From: CAVVEC01 sp963747105
Lineage (GTDB): Bacteria > Acidobacteriota > Terriglobia > Terriglobales > Acidobacteriaceae
Assembly: GCA_963747105.1 (NCBI GenBank)
Contig: CAVVEC010000004.1
Span: forward strand, 68,039-132,038
Direction of reading: 5' to 3'
DNA length: 64,000 nucleotides
Part shown: piece after piece, positions 18,777-29,181 of the stretch
Numbering within the stretch: position 1 is the stretch's first letter
How the letters are laid out: every line of letters begins with the position of its first letter
Made by a program: the position numbers and the translations under genes
Notes under the pieces: model-generated
Told to the model about the DNA's origin: nothing
Database searches by the model: none
What the model saw: the letters and a program-made list of their open reading frames with translations, nothing else

Positions 18777-20170
18777 AGTTGCTGTTGCCGTGTCATCCTG
18801 AGAGAAGTTCTCGTGCGCGAAGCGCGCGACAACGCTCGGGATGATATCCTAGTCCCGACTCCGACTCGTTCGGTCTTGGCGCTGGCCTCGATCATCTCCA
18901 CGACACGCCGGCTGGGAGCGGCCTCATTCTCACGCGTAGTCGGCAGCGGCCCGTTGACGGTGAAATAATGCGCGCCCGCCACCAGCAATTCTTCCGCCGG
19001 GAATCGCGTGATGACTTCGTGGCCGGTCTGGGTGACGACGATTTCTTCCTCGATGCGCGCCGCGCTCCAGCCGTCGGTCGAAGGCCAGAAAGTTTCCAGC
19101 GCGAAAACCATGCCGGGCTTGATCTCATGCGGATGCTCGAGCGACACCAGGCGGCTGATGACCGGCTTTTCCCAGATCGCGAGCCCGATGCCATGCCCGT
19201 ATTGCAGGGCAAAGCATGCTTCTTCGTTAGGGAAACCGAACTCCTGCGCCTTGGGCCAGACCGCCGCGATCTCCGCGGTGGTGCGGCCCGGGCGCACCAG
19301 TTCGATGGCGGCATCCAGGTAATCGCGGCAGCGCTTGTAGGCATCGACCATGGCGTGCGAGGCGTAGCCGATGGTGAAGCAGCGGTAATAGCAGGTGCGG
19401 TATCCCATGTAGGAATGCAGGATGTCGTAATAAACGGGATCGCCGGGGCGGAGCACGCGGTCGGAAAAGACGTGCGGATGCGGATTGCAGCGCTCGCCGG
19501 AGATCGCATTCACCGCTTCGACATATTCCGAGCCGAGGTCATAGAGAACCTTGCTCACCAGCCCGACCGCTTCGTTCTCGCGCAAGCCGGGCTTCATCGC
19601 GCGATAGAGTTCGTCGTAGGCGGCGTCCACCATCATGGCCGACATGTTGAGCAGCGAGATTTCATCCTGCGTCTTGATCACGCGCGCGTCGGACATGAGT
19701 TGCTGCCCGTCGACCACGGTGATTCCCTCGCGTTGCAAGGCAAAGAGAACTGGAGGCTCGATGATGTCGATGCCCAGCGGTTCTTTGTGCAGGCCGCGCA
19801 TTTCGAGCTCGATGCGGATCTTTTTGGCAACGTCTTCGGCGCGGCCCATTTCCGGCGACATGGCCCCGCGCAGCATCGAGATGCCGGGCCGCGAGCGATC
19901 TCCGAGCCAGGGGCAATGAAGTTGATGATGGTTGGCGGCCGACCCGAAATCCCACAGGATGGGCTCGTCGTTTTGCGGCAGCAAAGTGAAGCGGTTGCAC
20001 TTGTCCTGCGCCCAACTGCCAATGTGCGTGGCGGTCAGGTAGCGCACATTGTTCATGTCGAAACAGAGCAGCGCGCCCATCTCGGATTTGGCGAGCAGAT
20101 TCTTGGCGCGCGCCAGCCGTTCCCGGCGCAAGCGGTCGAAGTCTACTCGCTGTTCCCAATCCACCGCCAT
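18185..20170 (-). CDS. M24 (creatinase/aminopeptidase P-like) family protein
   Basis: The meaningful part spans about 18860-20170 (430-440 residues). The frame then stays open through the E2 gene in a shadow frame, so the true stop is probably lost by an indel near 18850. The N-terminal creatinase domain (ALLCFDMNNVRYLTATHIG) and the pita-bread C-terminal domain are clear. Kept M24 residues include the first Asp (PVYYDILHS), His in QYGHGIG, Glu in ALETFW and Glu in EEEIVV. The second metal Asp (normally in GYxxDxxR) is replaced, GYRTCYYR. It may therefore be a hydrolase or lyase without a full dimetal site. It lies between E1 beta and E2. Confidence 0.7.
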   Translation of the reverse strand: MAVDWEQRVDFDRLRRERLARAKNLLAKSEMGALLCFDMNNVRYLTATHIGSWAQDKCNRFTLLPQNDEPILWDFGSAANHHQLHCPWLGDRSRPGISMLRGAMSPEMGRAEDVAKKIRIELEMRGLHKEPLGIDIIEPPVLFALQREGITVVDGQQLMSDARVIKTQDEISLLNMSAMMVDAAYDELYRAMKPGLRENEAVGLVSKVLYDLGSEYVEAVNAISGERCNPHPHVFSDRVLRPGDPVYYDILHSYMGYRTCYYRCFTIGYASHAMVDAYKRCRDYLDAAIELVRPGRTTAEIAAVWPKAQEFGFPNEEACFALQYGHGIGLAIWEKPVISRLVSLEHPHEIKPGMVFALETFWPSTDGWSAARIEEEIVVTQTGHEVITRFPAEELLVAGAHYFTVNGPLPTTRENEAAPSRRVVEMIEASAKTERVGVGTRISSRALSRASRTRTSLRMTRQQQLWPSASSCPLSRWRRKPASSWLGGRRKARVSLRASRCWKSKPIRLCSKSKRPPMAFSPASRCRPAPSCQLARPSPGLFVPGKLLPQRTHRLGLPRRRDRNRPPSSGCSRHLAQSRRSGRKNFSQSPAPCQGAWRRNHSLARLRARRRDSRFRYSGRGRIANRSLPRDVEALRSAIGRLMAERTTQSWTSVPAFLRGS

Positions 20171-20211
20171 GGTTCCGTGAGTGGGTCAATGCCATGACGC
20201 GCCTCCTGTTC

Positions 20212-21209
20212 TTACGATTTCGCCGCAACAGCGCCCGCGCCGCTTCGAAAACCGACTTGTCCGTGGGCACGGTCATATCTTCCAGCGGCGGAGAAAACGG
20301 AATCGGCACGTGCATCGCTCCCATCCGCTTCACCGGCGCGTCCAGATCATAAAAAGCGCCTTCAGCGATCACGGCCGCAATTTCCGCCGTGACGCCGTAG
20401 CGGCCATAGCCTTCGTCGACCACAATCGCCCGCGATGTTTTCTTGGCCGATTCGATCAGCGTCTTCTCGTCCAGCGGCCAGGTCGTTCGCGGATCGATGA
20501 CTTCAGCGCTGATCCCGGTTTCTTCCAGCAAATCCGCCGCCCCAGCGCCACTTGCACCATGCTGCTGGTCGCCACCAGGGTGATGTCCCGGCCTACGCGC
20601 TTGACGTCCGCCACGCCGAACGGAATGGTGTAATCCTCGGCCGGCACCGGGCCCTTGAACTTGTACATCATCTTGTCTTCGAAGAAGACGACCGGATTCT
20701 CGTCGCGAATCGCGGTCTTCAGCAGGCCCTTCGCGTCGTACGGAGTGGACGGCAGCACGACCTTCAGTCCGGGGACGTGGCTGAACCAGGCATGCAGCGA
20801 TTGCGAGTGCTGCGCGGCGGAACGGCGGGTGGCTCCGAGCGTCGTCCGCATCACCATCGGGAACTTTCCACTTGCCTCCGGACATGTAGTGGACCTTCGC
20901 CGCCTGGTTCACCATCTGGTCCATGGTCAGGGTGATGAAGTCGCCGAACATGATGTCGACCACCGGGCGAAGGCCGGTCATGGCGGCGCCCACGGCGATG
21001 CCCGTGAATCCGGCTTCGGAAATCGGAGTGTCGATCACACGCTCGGTGCCGAATTCCTCCACCAGTCCCGACAGCACTTTGAAGGGCGTGCCCGCCTCGG
21101 CGACATCTTCGCCGAAAATGCAAACGCGGGAATCGCGGCGCATCTCTTCCGCCAGCGCTTCCCGGACGGCTTGCGCGAAAGTCAGTTCGCGGGGATTGGG
21201 TTCAGGCAT
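20212..21209 (-). CDS. 2-oxoacid dehydrogenase E1 beta subunit, frameshifted
   Basis: The protein begins MPEPNPRELTFAQAVREAL and has the family blocks CIFGEDVAEAGTPFKV, DTPISEAGFTGIAVGAAMTG and MDQMVNQAAK. One frame over come KVVLPSTPYDAKGLL and PVVFFEDK. Back in the first frame come EVIDPRTTWPLD, IVVDEGYG and HVPIPFSPPLE. Frame changes lie near 20870 and 20545. A last one near 20215 gives a TAA at 20212, which I use as the end. With E1 alpha it forms the thiamine-diphosphate enzyme that decarboxylates a 2-oxoacid or cleaves acetoin. Its ATG overlaps the end of E1 alpha by 8 bp. Confidence 0.8.
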
Positions 21210-22205
21210 AGACGTCCTGCTCCACTTCCTCCGAGCTCGGATAGGGCGCAGTCCAGAGCGAACTTGACCGCCGCTTTTATCTCCGACTCAACCTCGGAGT
21301 CAATTGCATCGAACCGCGCGGTGTCGGTCGAGGCCTTGTTCGATCAGCCAATTCGCCAGAAGCTTGATCGGATCGCGCTCGGTTTTCCAGTGCTGCTCTT
21401 CCTGCTTGGAGCGGTAATACTCGCGATTGATGTCGCCGACGTGATGTCCGGTGTAGCGGTAGGTATTGCACACCAGAAATGCCGGGCCGCCTCCACCCCG
21501 GGCGCGGTCGACCAGACGCGTGGCCGCTGCGTGCACCGCGCGGACGTCTTGCCCATCCACGCTTTCCGCCGGAATTCCAAACGCAGCCGCGCGTGCCGGA
21601 ATATCGCCGGCAGTTGTTTCGGAGTAGTGCGTGTATTCGTTGTACAGATTGTTTTCGCAGACGTAGATCACCGGCAGCTTCCAGAGCTGCGCCAGGTTCA
21701 TCACTTCATACAAAATGCCCTGCCCCAGCGCGCCTTCGCCGAAAAAACAGACCGCAACCCTGCCGTTGCCCAGACGCTTGGCGGAGAACGCCGCGCCGGT
21801 AGCGATTCCCACGCTTCCGGCAACAATGGCGTTCGCTCCCAAGTTGCCGGTGGCAGGATCGGCAATGTGCATCGATCCGCCTTTGCCGCGGCAGTATCCC
21901 GCTTCTTTGCCCAGCAACTCGGCGAACATGCGGTCCGGCGACGCGCCTTTGGCCAGACAGTGCCCGTGGCCGCGATGCGTGCTGGTGATGTAGTCGTCGA
22001 GCCGCAGCGCTTCGCAGATTCCGACCGCGACCGCTTCTTCGCCGACGTAGAGATGGGCGAGACCCGGGCATCAGCGCGCGAGTGTAGAGTTCGTTCACCT
22101 GCTCTTCGAACAGGCGGATCGCTCACCATCTGCCGGTACATCTGCAGCCAGCGGTTCAGCCCGGATGCCGGAATTGGCCTGCGACTTGTCCGTGGCAGTC
22201 GTCAT
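21202..22205 (-). CDS. 2-oxoacid/acetoin dehydrogenase E1 alpha subunit, frameshifted
   Basis: The thiamine-diphosphate motif is visible as FFGEGALGQG...VIYVCENN. CRGKGGSMHIAD and GHHVGDINREYY flank it, with the YRYTGHH segment that holds the phosphorylation-loop equivalent. The layout is closest to AcoA/PdhA-type subunits. Only the middle (about 21300-21930) is in one frame. The N-terminus (YRQMV, then LFEEQVNELYTRALMPG, then LYVGEEAVAVGICEALRLDDYITSTHRGHG) and the C-terminus (PYPSSEEVEQDVYA) lie in other frames, so four or more indels are present. The ATG at 22205 overlaps the upstream stop as ATGA. Confidence 0.78.
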
Positions 22206-23083
22206 TTCGCTACTCCCGACATTCGCGCCAGCACGTCGAACATGCAGGCGAAATCCAGTTTTTCCCAGCCCATGCCGCGCGCCGCGGTCAGAAACTCATT
22301 GGTAATGGCGGTCGTCGGCAGGGGAACGTCGAGCTGGCGGCCCAGTTCCAGCGCCAGCAGCATGTCTTTCTGCATCATGTTGACGTCGAACCAGGCTTCT
22401 TCGGGCTGCTGCAGCACGAAGGGCCCGCGATATTGAATCATGGGCGAGGCGACGGCGCTATGAGTGAGAACATCTACCGCAGTCTCGCGCGCGATACCGC
22501 TCTTCTCTGCCAGCAAAACACCTTCGGAGAAGGCCAGCATCTGAACGGCGAGACTGAGATTGGTGGCAATCTTCATCACAACGCCAGGCCGTTGTCGCCG
22601 ACGTAGGTCACCTTCGGGCCGATGTCCTGCAGAACCGGCTTCACCCGCTCGAAGGTTTCGCGGCGGCCGCCCACCATCACCGAAAGCTTGCCTTCCTGCA
22701 GCGTGATCACGCTTCCGGAGACCGGGGAATCCACCATGTCCGCGCCCTTTTCGCGCACTTTGGCGGCAAAGGCGCGACTCACCGAGGGACTTACCGTACT
22801 GATGTCGACGAAAATGTTGCCAGCGCCGAGCCCCGCCAAAATGCCGTCCGGACCCTCCATGATGGAGGTCAGCGCGGCGGAGTTGGTGACCATGGCAAAA
22901 GTGATGTCAGCCGCCGCGGCCACCGCGCGCGGCGAGTCTGCCCAGCTTCATGCCTTTGTCGATCAGCCATTGTGCCTTCGAGCGCGTGCGGTTGTAGCCG
23001 GTGACGGTGTGCCCCTTGTCGAGCAGGCGGCTCACCATCTGGCTGCCCATCACGCCGAGACCGACAAAACCGAGATTCGCCAT
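22202..23083 (-). CDS. 3-hydroxyisobutyrate dehydrogenase-like (beta-hydroxyacid) oxidoreductase, two frameshifts
   Basis: The N-terminal NAD(P)-binding motif reads GFVGLGVMGSQM. The substrate loop DSPVSGSVITLQEGKLSVMVGG and the catalytic Lys in MKIATNLSL are in the expected order. Family members oxidise 3-hydroxyisobutyrate or reduce semialdehydes and glyoxylate; which one applies here cannot be told. Frame changes lie near 22945 and 22577, and the joined protein has the usual 293 or so residues. GGAGG precedes the ATG at 23083. With the aldehyde dehydrogenase in the same operon it could process a semialdehyde both ways. Confidence 0.8.
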
Positions 23084-23086
23084 CTG

Positions 23087-23827
23087 CTACAGCCTCCAAA
23101 CTATGAAGTGGGCTTCGAAAGCGCGCGGTTCGCTTCGCTGGCCTTGCGAATCCTCGCGCACCTGTTGCAGGTGAGCCCGCATCGCCTCACGCGCTTTCTC
23201 GGCGTTGCGTTGCTCGATCGCCTCGAGGATGCGCTTGTGGTGATACTGTCCCGCGCTCGGGTCCGCCCTCGACGTGGAAAATTCGCATGCGTTGTTCGCG
23301 AAGCAATCCGACAATGGAATCGATCAGCGACAGGATCAAGGGATTCGCCGCCGCTTCGGCCAGCGACAGATGGAAATCCAGATCCGCCTCGATGAAAGCG
23401 TCGGGATCGTCCCGCTTTCTGATCCATGACCGCAACTGCTTCTCGCATGAGGGCGAGGTGCTGCTCCGAAATGCGGGTCGCGGCCAGACGCCGCGATCTC
23501 CGGCTCCAGAATCGCGCGCACCTCGGCCAAGTGGGTGGACCCGTCCGGCTGCCCGATCTTGACCATCAATCCAGCGATTGCCGGATGGCTTGCGAGGTCC
23601 CGTTCGTGATGAAAGTTCCACGTCCGGAGATAAGCTTCCACCAATCCTTTTTCGCGAAGCGCCTTAACGGCCTCCCGGACGGCGGTTCGGCTGACGCCGA
23701 ATCGCTGCGCCAAGTCGCGCTCCGCGGGGAGTTGGTCCCCTGGTTTAAGCGCGCCCTTGAGGATGGATTCCTCGATCTGCTGAACGATTTGCTCGTAGAG
23801 CCGCGACGTGCGAACTGCTTTGTACAC
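23087..23827 (-). CDS. GntR-family (FadR-type) transcriptional regulator, frameshifted
   Basis: The N-terminal winged helix reads LYEQIVQQIEESILKGALKPGDQLPAERDLAQRFGVSRTAVREA, a textbook GntR HTH. The C-terminal all-helical FCD effector domain is recognisable as FIEADLDFHLSLAEAAANPL and HKRILEAIEQRNAEKAREAMRAHL, in two other frames (changes near 23430 and 23270). FCD regulators bind small carboxylates. The GTG at 23827 has AGGGAG 6 bases upstream; the longer frame adds non-conserved residues. A TGGTCCGACCA palindrome lies about 90 bp upstream, so autoregulation is likely. It sits inside the catabolic operon. Confidence 0.82.
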
Positions 23828-23915
23828 GGATTTCTCCCTGCGCACTGGGGAGGCCAGTGGTCTAGCTACTATACCAAAGCGCCGATACTTGCCGAGCTGC
23901 GGCATAAAGGTATGG

Positions 23916-23926
23916 TGGTCCGACCA
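23916..23926. promoter_or_regulatory. GntR-type operator, copy 1
   Basis: TGGTCCGACCA is a perfect 5-1-5 palindrome that fits the FadR-subfamily pattern TNGTNNNACNA. The flank GGTATGG is shared with copy 2. It lies between gntR and the aldehyde dehydrogenase gene, upstream of gntR. Confidence 0.6.
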
Positions 23927-23956
23927 AACTACCAGACTTTCTCGAAAGCCGGCAAT

Positions 23957-25331
23957 TCATTTCGAGTCTTGGATCCAGACCGTCTTGATATTCGTGAATT
24001 CGCGAATCCCGTACGGCCCCAATTCCCGGCCGTGTCCTGACTGCTTCACCCCGCCAAAAGGAAGCCGGGGATCGGAAGCGACCATACGGTTGATGAAGAC
24101 CATGCCAGCTTCCAGTTCGTTGATGAAGCGCTCGCGTTCGCGCTCGTCGTTGGTCCAGGCGCTGGCTCCCAGCCCGAACCGGGTGTCGTTGGCCAGGCGA
24201 ATCGCCTCGTCCAGGTTCATAGCCCGGAACACGCAAGCAACTGGACCGAACAACTCTTCGCGATAGGCGGGCGAATCTTTCGGGATGTCGGTCAGAACCG
24301 TCGGCGCATAGAAGTTACCGGACTTCCTGATAGGTTTGCCGCCGGTCAACACGCGCGCGCCCAGTGCGATTGTTTTTTGCACATCCTGGTCCAGGCTCTT
24401 CAGACCATCAGATGTGGCCAGCGGTCCAAGATCAGTGCTTTCATCGAGGGGATCGCCAATCTTGAGGCCTTCCATCTGGCTCACGAACCTGCGCTCAAAT
24501 TCTTCCGCAATCGGTTCGGCGACGATGAAGCGCTTGGCCGCGATGCAGGACTGGCCGTTATTCACGATCCGCGCCTTCACGGCAGTTGCCACCGCCTCTT
24601 CGAGATTCGCGCTGGGCATGACAATAAACGGATCACTGCCGCCAAGCTCGAGCACAACTTTCTTGATTCTCCTTGCCGCCCCGATTCCCACTTCGATTCC
24701 CGCTTGCTCGCTGCCTGTGAGGGTAGCCGCCACTATACGAGGATCAGCAAGAATTCGGTCCACTTTTTGCGAACCGATCAGCAGCGTTTGAAAGACGCCT
24801 TCGGGAAATCCTGCCCGGCGAAAAATATCCTCCACGCTGAGCGCGCATTGCGGAACATTCGATGCGTGCTTCAAGAGCCCGACGTTGCCCGCCATCAAGG
24901 CCGGGGCGGCGAAGCGAATGACCTGCCAAAAAGGAAAATTCCACGGCATCACGGCCAGGATCGGCCCCAGCGGCTGGTAGCGAATGTAACTCCGGGTTGC
25001 GGCGGTCTCGATGAGTTCATCGGCAAGAAAACGCTCCGCGTTTTCGGCATAGTAGCGGCATGCCCAGGCGCATTTGGCCGCTTCGTCCACCGCGGAGCGA
25101 AATGTCTTGCCCATTTCCAGAGTCATGGTTCGGGCAAAGGTCTCTTTTTCGTTGCTCGAGAATGTCAGCAGCCCGAACCATCATTTGCCCGCGCTCCGCA
25201 AAGGGCATCCTTCGGTATTTGGAAAATGCGTCGGATGCGAGCTGGAGCTTTTCGTCGATTTGCGAATCCGACAGCGGCTCGAAAGTCCTCAAAAGCTCGC
25301 CGGTCACCGGGTTGATGGTCGCGATCGCCAT
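23957..25331 (-). CDS. NAD(P)-dependent semialdehyde dehydrogenase, one frameshift
   Basis: An aldehyde dehydrogenase superfamily member closest in pattern to succinate-semialdehyde dehydrogenases. It has MAIATINPVTGELL at the start, VMPWNFPFWQV, the Glu motif VLELGGSDPF and the catalytic Cys in NNGQSCIAAKRF. The end reads PFGGVKQSGHGRELG. The catalytic Cys and Glu are both present. The first 62 residues are in another frame (change near 25146). Rebuilt length is about 458 residues. It is the first gene of the minus-strand operon and faces the TonB-receptor gene across a promoter region with two palindromic operators. Confidence 0.85.
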
Positions 25332-25427
25332 ATCTTTTCTGCCTTGCGAGAGTCTGGGTACGCTTTCCGCTTGGCGGCTATGCCCCATCTTGGGGAGCAA
25401 TTTGAAGAGGAAAGACGTGGCTCAAAC

Positions 25428-25438
25428 TGGTCCGACCA
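25428..25438. promoter_or_regulatory. GntR-type operator, copy 2
   Basis: TGGTCCGACCA is identical to copy 1. Its flank on the reverse strand again reads GGTATGGTGG, so the conserved unit is longer than the 11-bp core. It lies about 97 bp upstream of the aldehyde dehydrogenase start and between the two divergent genes. Confidence 0.6.
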
Positions 25439-25471
25439 CCATACCATAAATCCACTAACCAGCGAAACTAC

Positions 25472-25501
25472 TTGACATACCGTCCCGTATGGTGGTACAG
25501 C
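25472..25501 (+). promoter_or_regulatory. Probable sigma-70-type promoter of the receptor gene
   Basis: TTGACA (25472-25477) is a consensus -35. TACAGC (25496-25501) 18 bp later is a plausible -10. The receptor ATG is at 25532 and GGGGAGG lies just before it. Operator copy 3 directly adjoins the -10, so a bound regulator would block the polymerase. Confidence 0.5.
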
Positions 25502-25511
25502 TGTCGGACCA
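25501..25511. promoter_or_regulatory. GntR-type operator, copy 3 (degenerate)
   Basis: CTGTCGGACCA matches the reverse complement of the TGGTCCGACCA core at 9 of 11 positions. ATGGTGGT (from 25488) and ACCACCA (from 25508) also form a wider inverted pair across the promoter. Its position next to the -10 fits repression of the receptor gene. Confidence 0.5.
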
Positions 25512-25531
25512 CCACTTAGGGGAGGTTCCGG

Positions 25532-28500
25532 ATGCATTCCCTTGTGAAGCTGGTTCGGATTTTAGGTAGGAGTCTCGTAGCTCTCCTGCTGCTTTGCCTC
25601 TCCCTGGACGCGCAGACCAATGCGGGTCGAGCGTTGGGAAGCGTTGCTGACCAAAGCCGTGCAGCAGTGGTCGGCGCCACCGTAACCATCACGGACGTGC
25701 AGCGAGGTAGCGCCCGAACCCTGACCACCGACCAAGCCGGGATCTACGTTGCTCCCGGCCTGCCTGCCGGCACGTATAAGGTCCGGGTCGAGGCCAAGGG
25801 ATTCAAGAGCGTGGAGCGGCTGAACGTCGCGTTGGAGGTCGCAAAGGATGCGCGCATCGACTTCACGCTCCAGCCCGGCGAGGTTGCCGAGACGGTGGTT
25901 GTAACCGGCGAGATTCCGCTTCTGGATACGACCTCAGCCACGTTGGGGGGAACGCTCAGCAACAAGGAAATCAACGACCTCCCATTAAATGGGCGAAACT
26001 ACGAAAACCTGCTGCAGTTGCGGCCAGGGCGTAATGCGTTATCCGGGCGGCGGCTTCTCGACCACGAGCACGAATGGTCTGCGAGCGGAGGACAATGCTT
26101 ATCTCATCGACGGACTGTTCAACAGCGAACCCTTCTCCGGGCAAAGCATCATCAATGGCGCCGGCATCGCCGGGGATTCCGCAACTATTCTGCCGGTCGA
26201 CGCGATTCAGGAATTCAACGTTCAGGAGAATCCCCCGGCTGAATATGGATGGAAACCCGGCGCGATCGTAAACGTGGCAGTTGAAATCGGGCACGAACGC
26301 GACTGCATGGCACGGCGTACGGTTTTTATCGGGAACGATTTTCGATGCCCGCAACTACTTCAATCCGGTCGCGATACAGGCCAAGACACCCCAGGAGCTT
26401 TGAAGCAGTTCGGGACCACTGTCGGCGGCCCCATCATGAAGGACAAGCTTTTCTTCTTCGGCGGCTACGAAGGTCAGCGCTATCGTGTCGGCAACTCTGG
26501 CCTGGAGGCCAGTCCGTCTTTTTCTCCACTGGCGGCGCCAGCCGTTTCCAACTGCAACTATGGCATTGTCGGCGATTGCCAGTTCAGCATTCCCAACGCG
26601 ATCGCAGATCTTCAAGCAGGAGGTTTTGCGATCAGCCCGGTAAGCCTCAGCTTGGCGGGTTGTCAATTGGGGCCGCCGGTCACCTGCAACGGCAAAGGCT
26701 TCCCGTTGAACAACGGAACCAATCCTGCGGGCGGCGGCCTGATTAACATAAGTTTGCCGAACACGGTCAATGCCGACAACGCGGTGGGAAAGATGGATTA
26801 CCACCTTAACGATCGCAGCACCCTGAGCGGAATGTATTTCTTTGGCAACAACTAACGGGACGGTCAAGGACGCCGGCGAGATGCAGCCGGAATGGCTAAC
26901 CCAGATTCACACGCGCGCGCAGGTGGTCGGGGGCTACTGGATTTGGACTCCAAACTCGCGCTGGGCGAACGAGGCGCGCTTGGGCTACAACCGACTCTAT
27001 CAGCCTACCTTTACCGCAGATCACAACCTGCCCGCATCGTCCTACGGTATGAACACGGGGGTGACAAACCCGCTTTACGGCGGACTGCCCATTATCGCGA
27101 TCTTCGGCGGGTACAACCTGCCCAACACTTTAGGCGGCTTTGTGTGGCCCAAGGTGCAGGGACCCGATACCAGAATTCAGTTGGTGGATCACGTTTCCTA
27201 CACTCGGGGCAAACACGCTCTGAAGTTTGGCGGTGAACTTCATCGCGACAGCTTCAGCGGCGGCGCCTACGCCGGAGGCAGGGGGCGTCTCAAATTCCTG
27301 GGTGGCGGCGCCTTCATCACCGGCACCGGCTCGACGCCCCTGGAAGATTTCTTTGCCGGGCGCCCCCACTGTCGGCAGCATACTGATCGGAGACCCACGC
27401 GCAACATTCACAATTGGTCGGAGGCAGGTTTCTTTCAGGATGACTGGCGCGTTGCACCGAATCTGACCCTGAACCTCGGCATACGTTACGAATACGACGG
27501 AGTGATCAAGGAGGCCCACAATCTGCTGGGCAACTTCGATCCCGGCCGTGGGGACGGTGCAAGTGGGCACGGGATTAGCTCTCCCTATCAGGGCGATCAT
27601 AAGGACTTCGCGCCGCGCGTTGGCTTCGCCTGGGACCCCACCGGTAAAGGGAAATACCGTGATTCGCGGCGGGGGCGGGCGTTATGTATGAGACGGTCAA
27701 CTGGGAATCGTTTCTCGCCTTCAACAACACGCTGGGTTTGAGCAGCATTCCTACCGGAGCGCGCCGGAGTGTTGCCAGGAGGCGGCAATATCGCGGTCGG
27801 CAATATCAAGTCTTTCCGACCACCGCACAATACAATGCCGGCCCTGTCTTTCCTCCGGCGCAATCTCAATTGCGCCGCCACCGACCTGCACCATCCTGGG
27901 GATTGATCCGAATATCACCACTCCCTACGTCGCTAATTGGACGTTGAACATTCAGCACGCAATCACCAATGACCTTTCATTGGAAATTGGTTATGTTGGC
28001 AACCATGGTTCCAACCTGGTTGGATTCATGACATCAACCAGCCCACCGTTGGCTCGGGGTGGGCTCCGGGCTGTGGAGCCCCTCCCAACCCCTGCGAGCA
28101 GGCAGCGCGTCCCTTCAATGGCCCATTTCCGTTTCTGGCCGCCATCTATCAGATGGGAAACCTCTACCGCTCCAACTACAACGGTTTGCAGGCAACTCTG
28201 ACCGCCCGCAATTTCCATAACTTTACCTTCGTTGCGGGTTACACCTATTCGCACGCGCTCGATGATGTCGGCGCCAACTGGGATTTTGGGCAAGGGTTGG
28301 GCCTGCCGCAGGACAGCGCGCATCCAGGGCGGGAATACGCCAGCAGCGATTTCGACATACGAAATCGGTTCACACTCTCGATGACCTATGCCATTCCGGG
28401 CAAAAAGTCCTTCGGTCAGATGCTCGAGGGCTGGAATCAATTCCATCGTCACCTTAGACAGCGCGCAACCCTGGGGACCGATTGACGCAGGAACCGACGT

Positions 28501-29049
28501 GAGTGGAACGGGCGAGTCATCGCCGCCAGAGGGCATTGAACGCTGGGATTTCTTTGGCAACCCCAGCGATTTCACCTCGGGCCCGGTCGGGATTCCTTAC
28601 TTCGCGGGAACCAGCAATGCCGGCGTGTCGGGACCAAGCGACGACGCCGGCGATGATGGCTACTCTGGGGAACGTTTGGCTGCTATGCCAAAGGCAACTC
28701 AGTGATGATCCCTCCCGCGCTCGGAAGTTTCGGCACGATGGGCCGAAATATCTTCCGCGATTCGGGCTTTCGCAACTGGGATTTCTCCGTGGCCAAGAAT
28801 TGGAAACTCGAGGGAGCGGCTGAGCACGCAATTCCGTGCCGAATTCTTCAATATTCTCAACCATCCGAACTTCGCCAATCCCTTCGGCGGACAGAATGGC
28901 TTCGGGATGGCGGCTTTAACGATCCCTCGACTGGGCCGGCAGGTATCTTCGGCTGCGGCTGCGCCACGCCGGACATGGCGGCCTCCAACCCGGTGATCGG
29001 TTCGGGAGGCCCCCGCGCCACGCAATTCGGTCTGAAGTTCATCTTCTAG
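25532..29049 (+). CDS. Oar-like TonB-dependent outer-membrane receptor, many frameshifts
   Basis: The signal peptide is followed by a carboxypeptidase-regulatory-like domain (VVGATVTITDVQ...GIYVAPGLPAGTYKV). A plug with VVVTGEIPLLDTTSATLGGTLSNKEINDLPLNGRNYENLLQL and a long beta-barrel come next. Barrel blocks such as FGTTVGGPIMKDKLFFFGGYEGQR, SGMYFFGNN, FFQDDWRVAPNLTLNLGIRYEY and DFAPRVGFAWDP are typical of Acidobacteriota Oar proteins. The end ATQFGLKFIF is a normal barrel C-terminus. Six or more frame changes occur after 26030. Rebuilt size is about 1150 residues. It would import a polymer- or ligand-derived substrate for the divergent catabolic operon; the substrate is unknown. Confidence 0.85.
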
Positions 29050-29181
29050 ATGCGGCGCGCGAGTCGCCGGGTGAAGATTGACGGGGTCGTCCGGGGGCCG
29101 CCTGACGAAAAGATCGTTCGGCCTCTAGTCGTGTGCGGATCAGCACAAGGAATGCCTGGGTAGTGAACAACACTGCGATCA

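Noticed and set aside
18968..20197. 409-residue open frame on the plus strand
   Set aside because: Antisense to the M24 gene, whose sequence is clearly conserved; no ribosome-binding site.
20655..22436. 593-residue open frame on the plus strand
   Set aside because: It is antisense to the E1 alpha/E1 beta genes, which are recognisable despite frameshifts. The plus-strand translation matches nothing known to me.
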